A DNA stretch of 64,000 nt from Streptomyces plumbidurans (GTDB lineage Bacteria > Actinomycetota > Actinomycetes > Streptomycetales > Streptomycetaceae), in NCBI RefSeq assembly GCF_019857225.1, contig NZ_JAFJSY010000016.1, positions 1 to 64,000 on the forward strand, read 5' to 3'. Shown piece after piece: positions 61,740-64,000 of this stretch. How positions within the stretch are numbered: position 1 is the stretch's first letter; the number at the start of each line of letters is the position of its first letter. The notes beneath the pieces were generated by a model. The model was not told where the DNA came from and did not search any database. It worked only from the letters and a program-made list of their open reading frames with translations. A program made the translations under genes and the position numbers.

Positions 61740-63858
61740 CGTTGCCCGCCGTGAGGATGCGGTCCGGGCGGATGGGCAGGCTGCGGTGGCGTACACCGGT
61801 CGCATGCCAGACGGCGTTTGCCACGGCGGCCGCGGCGCCGACGATGCCGACCTCGCCGATGCCCTTGATGCCGACGGGGTCCTCGGGATCGTGGTCGTCC
61901 ACCCAGTCCGCCTCGATGTGCGGGACGTCGGCGTGCGTGGCCACGTGGTAGCCCGCGAGATCGGCGCCGACCTGGCCGCCGAAGTACGCGTCGCGGGCGG
62001 CCTCCTCGTGCAGGGCCATCGAGAGGCCCCAGATCATGCCGCCGGTGAACTGCCCTTTCGCCGTGAGGGGGTTGACGATGCGCCCCGCGGCGAAGATCCC
62101 GAGCATGCGCCGCACCCGCACCTCACCCGTGGCCGGGTCGACGGCGACCTCGGCGAACTGGGCGCCGTAGGAGTGGCGTTCCTTCTGGGCGAGGGCGGTG
62201 ATGGCCGCGGTGGTGTCGGAGCGCACGGTGATGCCCTGCGCGGGGATCTCCATGCCCGGCACCAGACGTTCCCGCAGCTCGCTCGCCGCCGCGGTGACGG
62301 CCCAGGACCAGGAACGGGTGCCCGAGGAACCACCGGCGATGCTCGCCGGTCCGAATGCACTGTCGCCGATCCTGACCCGGATCCGCTCGGGCGGTGTGTC
62401 GAGTGCGTCCGCCGCGACAAGGGTGAGCGCGGTACGGGCGCCGGTGCCGATGTCCGCGGCGGCGATGCGGACGGTGAAGGTGTCGTCGGCCTCGGCGGTG
62501 ATCGTGGCGGTCGACGGGAGGGCGGCCGCCTGGAAGGACGCGCCCGCGGTGCCGCTGCCCAGCAGCCAGCGCCCGTCGCGGCGCACGCCGGGCCGCGGAT
62601 CGCGCCGGTCCCAGCCGAAGCGGCGGGCGCCTTCCTCGAAGCAGGCCCGCAGGTTGCGCGCGGCGAACGGCAGGCCGGACACCGGGCCCTTGTCCGGTTC
62701 GTTGCGCAGGCGCAGCTCGATGGGGTCGACGCCGCACTTCTCGGCGAGTTCGTCGAGCGCGGCCTCCAGGGCGAAGGACCCCGGCGCCTCGCCCGGGGCG
62801 CGCATCCACGTCGGGCTCGGGACATCGCGCCGTACGACCCGGTTCTCGGTGTGGTGGGCGTCCGCGTCGTACATCGCCCGAGCGACGGTCGCGCTGGGTT
62901 CGACGAAGTCGTAGACGGTGGAGGTGCGGCTGAGGGAGCGGTGGTCCAGGGCGCGCAGCCGTCCGTCGGCGTCGGCGCCGAGGCGGACCCGCTGGATGGT
63001 GGGGCTGCGGTGTCCGGCCAGCGTGAACATCTGACGTCGGGTCAGGACGACGCGTACCGGCCGCTGCAGGACACTTGCGGCCATGACGGCCGCCACCTGG
63101 TGTGCGCGTACTCCCTTGCTGCCGAAGCCACCCCCGACGTGTTCGGAACGCACGCGGATGGAGGCCGGGTCGAGGGAGAAGAGTTTCGCGAGTTCGCCGA
63201 CAACCATGGTGGTGCTCTGGTTGGAGTCGACCAGTTCGAGCCGGCCGTCGTCCCAACGGGCCATGGCCGCATGGGGTTCCATCGGATTGTGGTGTTCTTC
63301 GGGCGTGGTGTACTCGGCGTCCAACACGACCGCGGACGCGGCGAGTTCGGCCTCCAGGTCGCCCTTGTCCGTGACGGCGGGAATACGGCCGTCCACGTGG
63401 CAGGCATCGGGATCCTCGCTGCTGAACTCGACCTCGTGGGGCTGCTCGTCGTAGTGGACGACGAGGGATTCCGCGGCCTCCCGCGCCTGTTCGGAGGTCT
63501 CGGCGACGACCAGCGCCACCGGCCAGCCCAGGTGGGGCACCTGGTCGTTCTGGAAGACGGCACAGGTCGGATCGGGTTTCGTACCCAGCATGCCGATGAA
63601 GTCGGTCTCCACATGCGGGGCGTTGCCGTGGTGCAGGACGGCGAGGACGCCGGGCATCTCGAGGACCGGGCCGGTGACGACGTCCTCGATGCGACCGCGG
63701 GCGACCGTGGACAGCACCAGCCAGCCGTGGGCGAGCCCGGCGAAGGGGACCTCGCCCGCGTACCGGGCCGCTCCGGTGACCTTGTCCCGGCCCTCGACGC
63801 GGACGTGGTCCCTGCCGACGGCGCGGACCGGCGCGGCGGTCACGGTGGTCGTGGTCAT
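61732..63858 (-). CDS. Xanthine dehydrogenase family molybdopterin-binding subunit
   Basis: The 708-residue protein is a large Mo-hydroxylase subunit. It has an N-terminal ald_xan_dh-type domain (VEGRDKVTGAARYAGEVPFA), VRSEHVGGGFGSKGVRAHQV (Moco-binding), and MRAPGEAPGSFALEAALDEL. The C-terminal PVGIKGIGEVGIVGAAAAVA holds the conserved catalytic Glu of the GIGE motif. It should hydroxylate an aldehyde or N-heterocycle, electrons passing to 2Fe-2S and FAD subunits. Its start overlaps the upstream FAD-subunit stop (ATGA at 63855-63858). The Fe-S subunit gene is expected beyond the window. Confidence 0.93.
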   Translation of the reverse strand: MTTTTVTAAPVRAVGRDHVRVEGRDKVTGAARYAGEVPFAGLAHGWLVLSTVARGRIEDVVTGPVLEMPGVLAVLHHGNAPHVETDFIGMLGTKPDPTCAVFQNDQVPHLGWPVALVVAETSEQAREAAESLVVHYDEQPHEVEFSSEDPDACHVDGRIPAVTDKGDLEAELAASAVVLDAEYTTPEEHHNPMEPHAAMARWDDGRLELVDSNQSTTMVVGELAKLFSLDPASIRVRSEHVGGGFGSKGVRAHQVAAVMAASVLQRPVRVVLTRRQMFTLAGHRSPTIQRVRLGADADGRLRALDHRSLSRTSTVYDFVEPSATVARAMYDADAHHTENRVVRRDVPSPTWMRAPGEAPGSFALEAALDELAEKCGVDPIELRLRNEPDKGPVSGLPFAARNLRACFEEGARRFGWDRRDPRPGVRRDGRWLLGSGTAGASFQAAALPSTATITAEADDTFTVRIAAADIGTGARTALTLVAADALDTPPERIRVRIGDSAFGPASIAGGSSGTRSWSWAVTAAASELRERLVPGMEIPAQGITVRSDTTAAITALAQKERHSYGAQFAEVAVDPATGEVRVRRMLGIFAAGRIVNPLTAKGQFTGGMIWGLSMALHEEAARDAYFGGQVGADLAGYHVATHADVPHIEADWVDDHDPEDPVGIKGIGEVGIVGAAAAVANAVWHATGVRHRSLPIRPDRILTAGNGA

Positions 63859-64000
63859 CGGCCGGCCTCCTCGGCGAGTTCGCTCAGCACGGCCACCGTC
63901 AGGTTCCGCATCAAGGTCACCTTGTACTCGTTGTGGGCCAGCGGCCTGGCGGCCGCCAGTTCGGCATCCGCGGCGGCCGCGAAGGTCTCCGCGTCGGCGC
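63855..64000 (-). CDS. Molybdenum hydroxylase FAD-binding subunit, C-terminal end (partial)
   Basis: The last 47 residues of a minus-strand gene are visible, ending in TGA at 63857-63855. PLAHNEYKVTLMRNLTVAVL matches the C-terminal helix of the CO-dehydrogenase flavoprotein/FAD-binding medium subunit. It overlaps the molybdopterin subunit start by 4 bases, the usual gene order of xdh/cox-type operons. The rest is outside the window. Confidence 0.88.
   Translation of the reverse strand, partial: ADAETFAAAADAELAAARPLAHNEYKVTLMRNLTVAVLSELAEEAGR

Overview
The window reads as chromosomal DNA of a high-GC actinomycete, almost certainly Streptomyces or a close relative. Third codon positions are strongly G/C, GTG and TTG starts are common, and there are a WhiB-like regulator, an LAxTG (sortase E-type) surface protein, Tat-exported enzymes, sugar ABC importers with no ATPase gene of their own, and many secreted carbohydrate-active enzymes. 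I found no rRNA, tRNA, CRISPR array, integrase or insertion sequence. About 57 protein genes are supported, including two cut by the window ends and one decayed gene.

Left part (1-12.7 kb): the end of a sensor kinase, a RibD-type reductase, a LysR regulator divergent from a CurA-like reductase, a lipoprotein, an I36-type inhibitor-like secreted protein, a NarL-type two-component system (4796-6753), an anchored protein, a secreted phospholipase D, a Clp-N-repeat protein divergent from a small HTH protein, and an NmrA-like reductase divergent from its probable TetR regulator.

12.8-24.6 kb: large secreted GH92 and Tat-exported GH95 glycosidases (mannose/fucose glycan trimming), a second NarL-type two-component system with a membrane partner, GNAT and VOC proteins, an Ala/Lys-rich helical protein and a cell-wall-anchored LAxTG protein.

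24.7-32.7 kb: a sugar-uptake locus made of lacI, an FAD oxidoreductase, a binding protein and two permeases, all on the minus strand. Divergent to it is a Tat-exported protein of unknown function. Two copies of a 17-bp operator, TGCTAATNCGNATTRCT, lie in the shared promoter region.

32.7-41.6 kb: a rifamycin phosphotransferase (rph) preceded by a palindrome matching the rifamycin-associated element, a PAS/GAF/SpoIIE phosphatase, a type III polyketide synthase, a 22-bp tandem repeat, an aldo/keto reductase and a small secreted protein.

41.8-50.2 kb: a likely beta-glucan (or similar cell-wall glycan) degradation regulon. It holds GH64 plus discoidin, a LacI regulator, a clan-A glycosidase plus discoidin, a DUF1996 protein, and a double-discoidin beta-helix protein. 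Three AGAGCGCTCT-type palindromes sit at the promoters, two of them directly downstream of good -35/-10 boxes.

50.3-64 kb: LysR, SDR, universal stress protein, a second RibD-type reductase, a WhiB-like protein, small membrane and secreted proteins, a decayed zinc alcohol dehydrogenase, another SDR, a catalase, an SMI1/KNR4 protein, and a molybdenum hydroxylase operon (FAD subunit, molybdopterin subunit, XdhC) running off the right edge.
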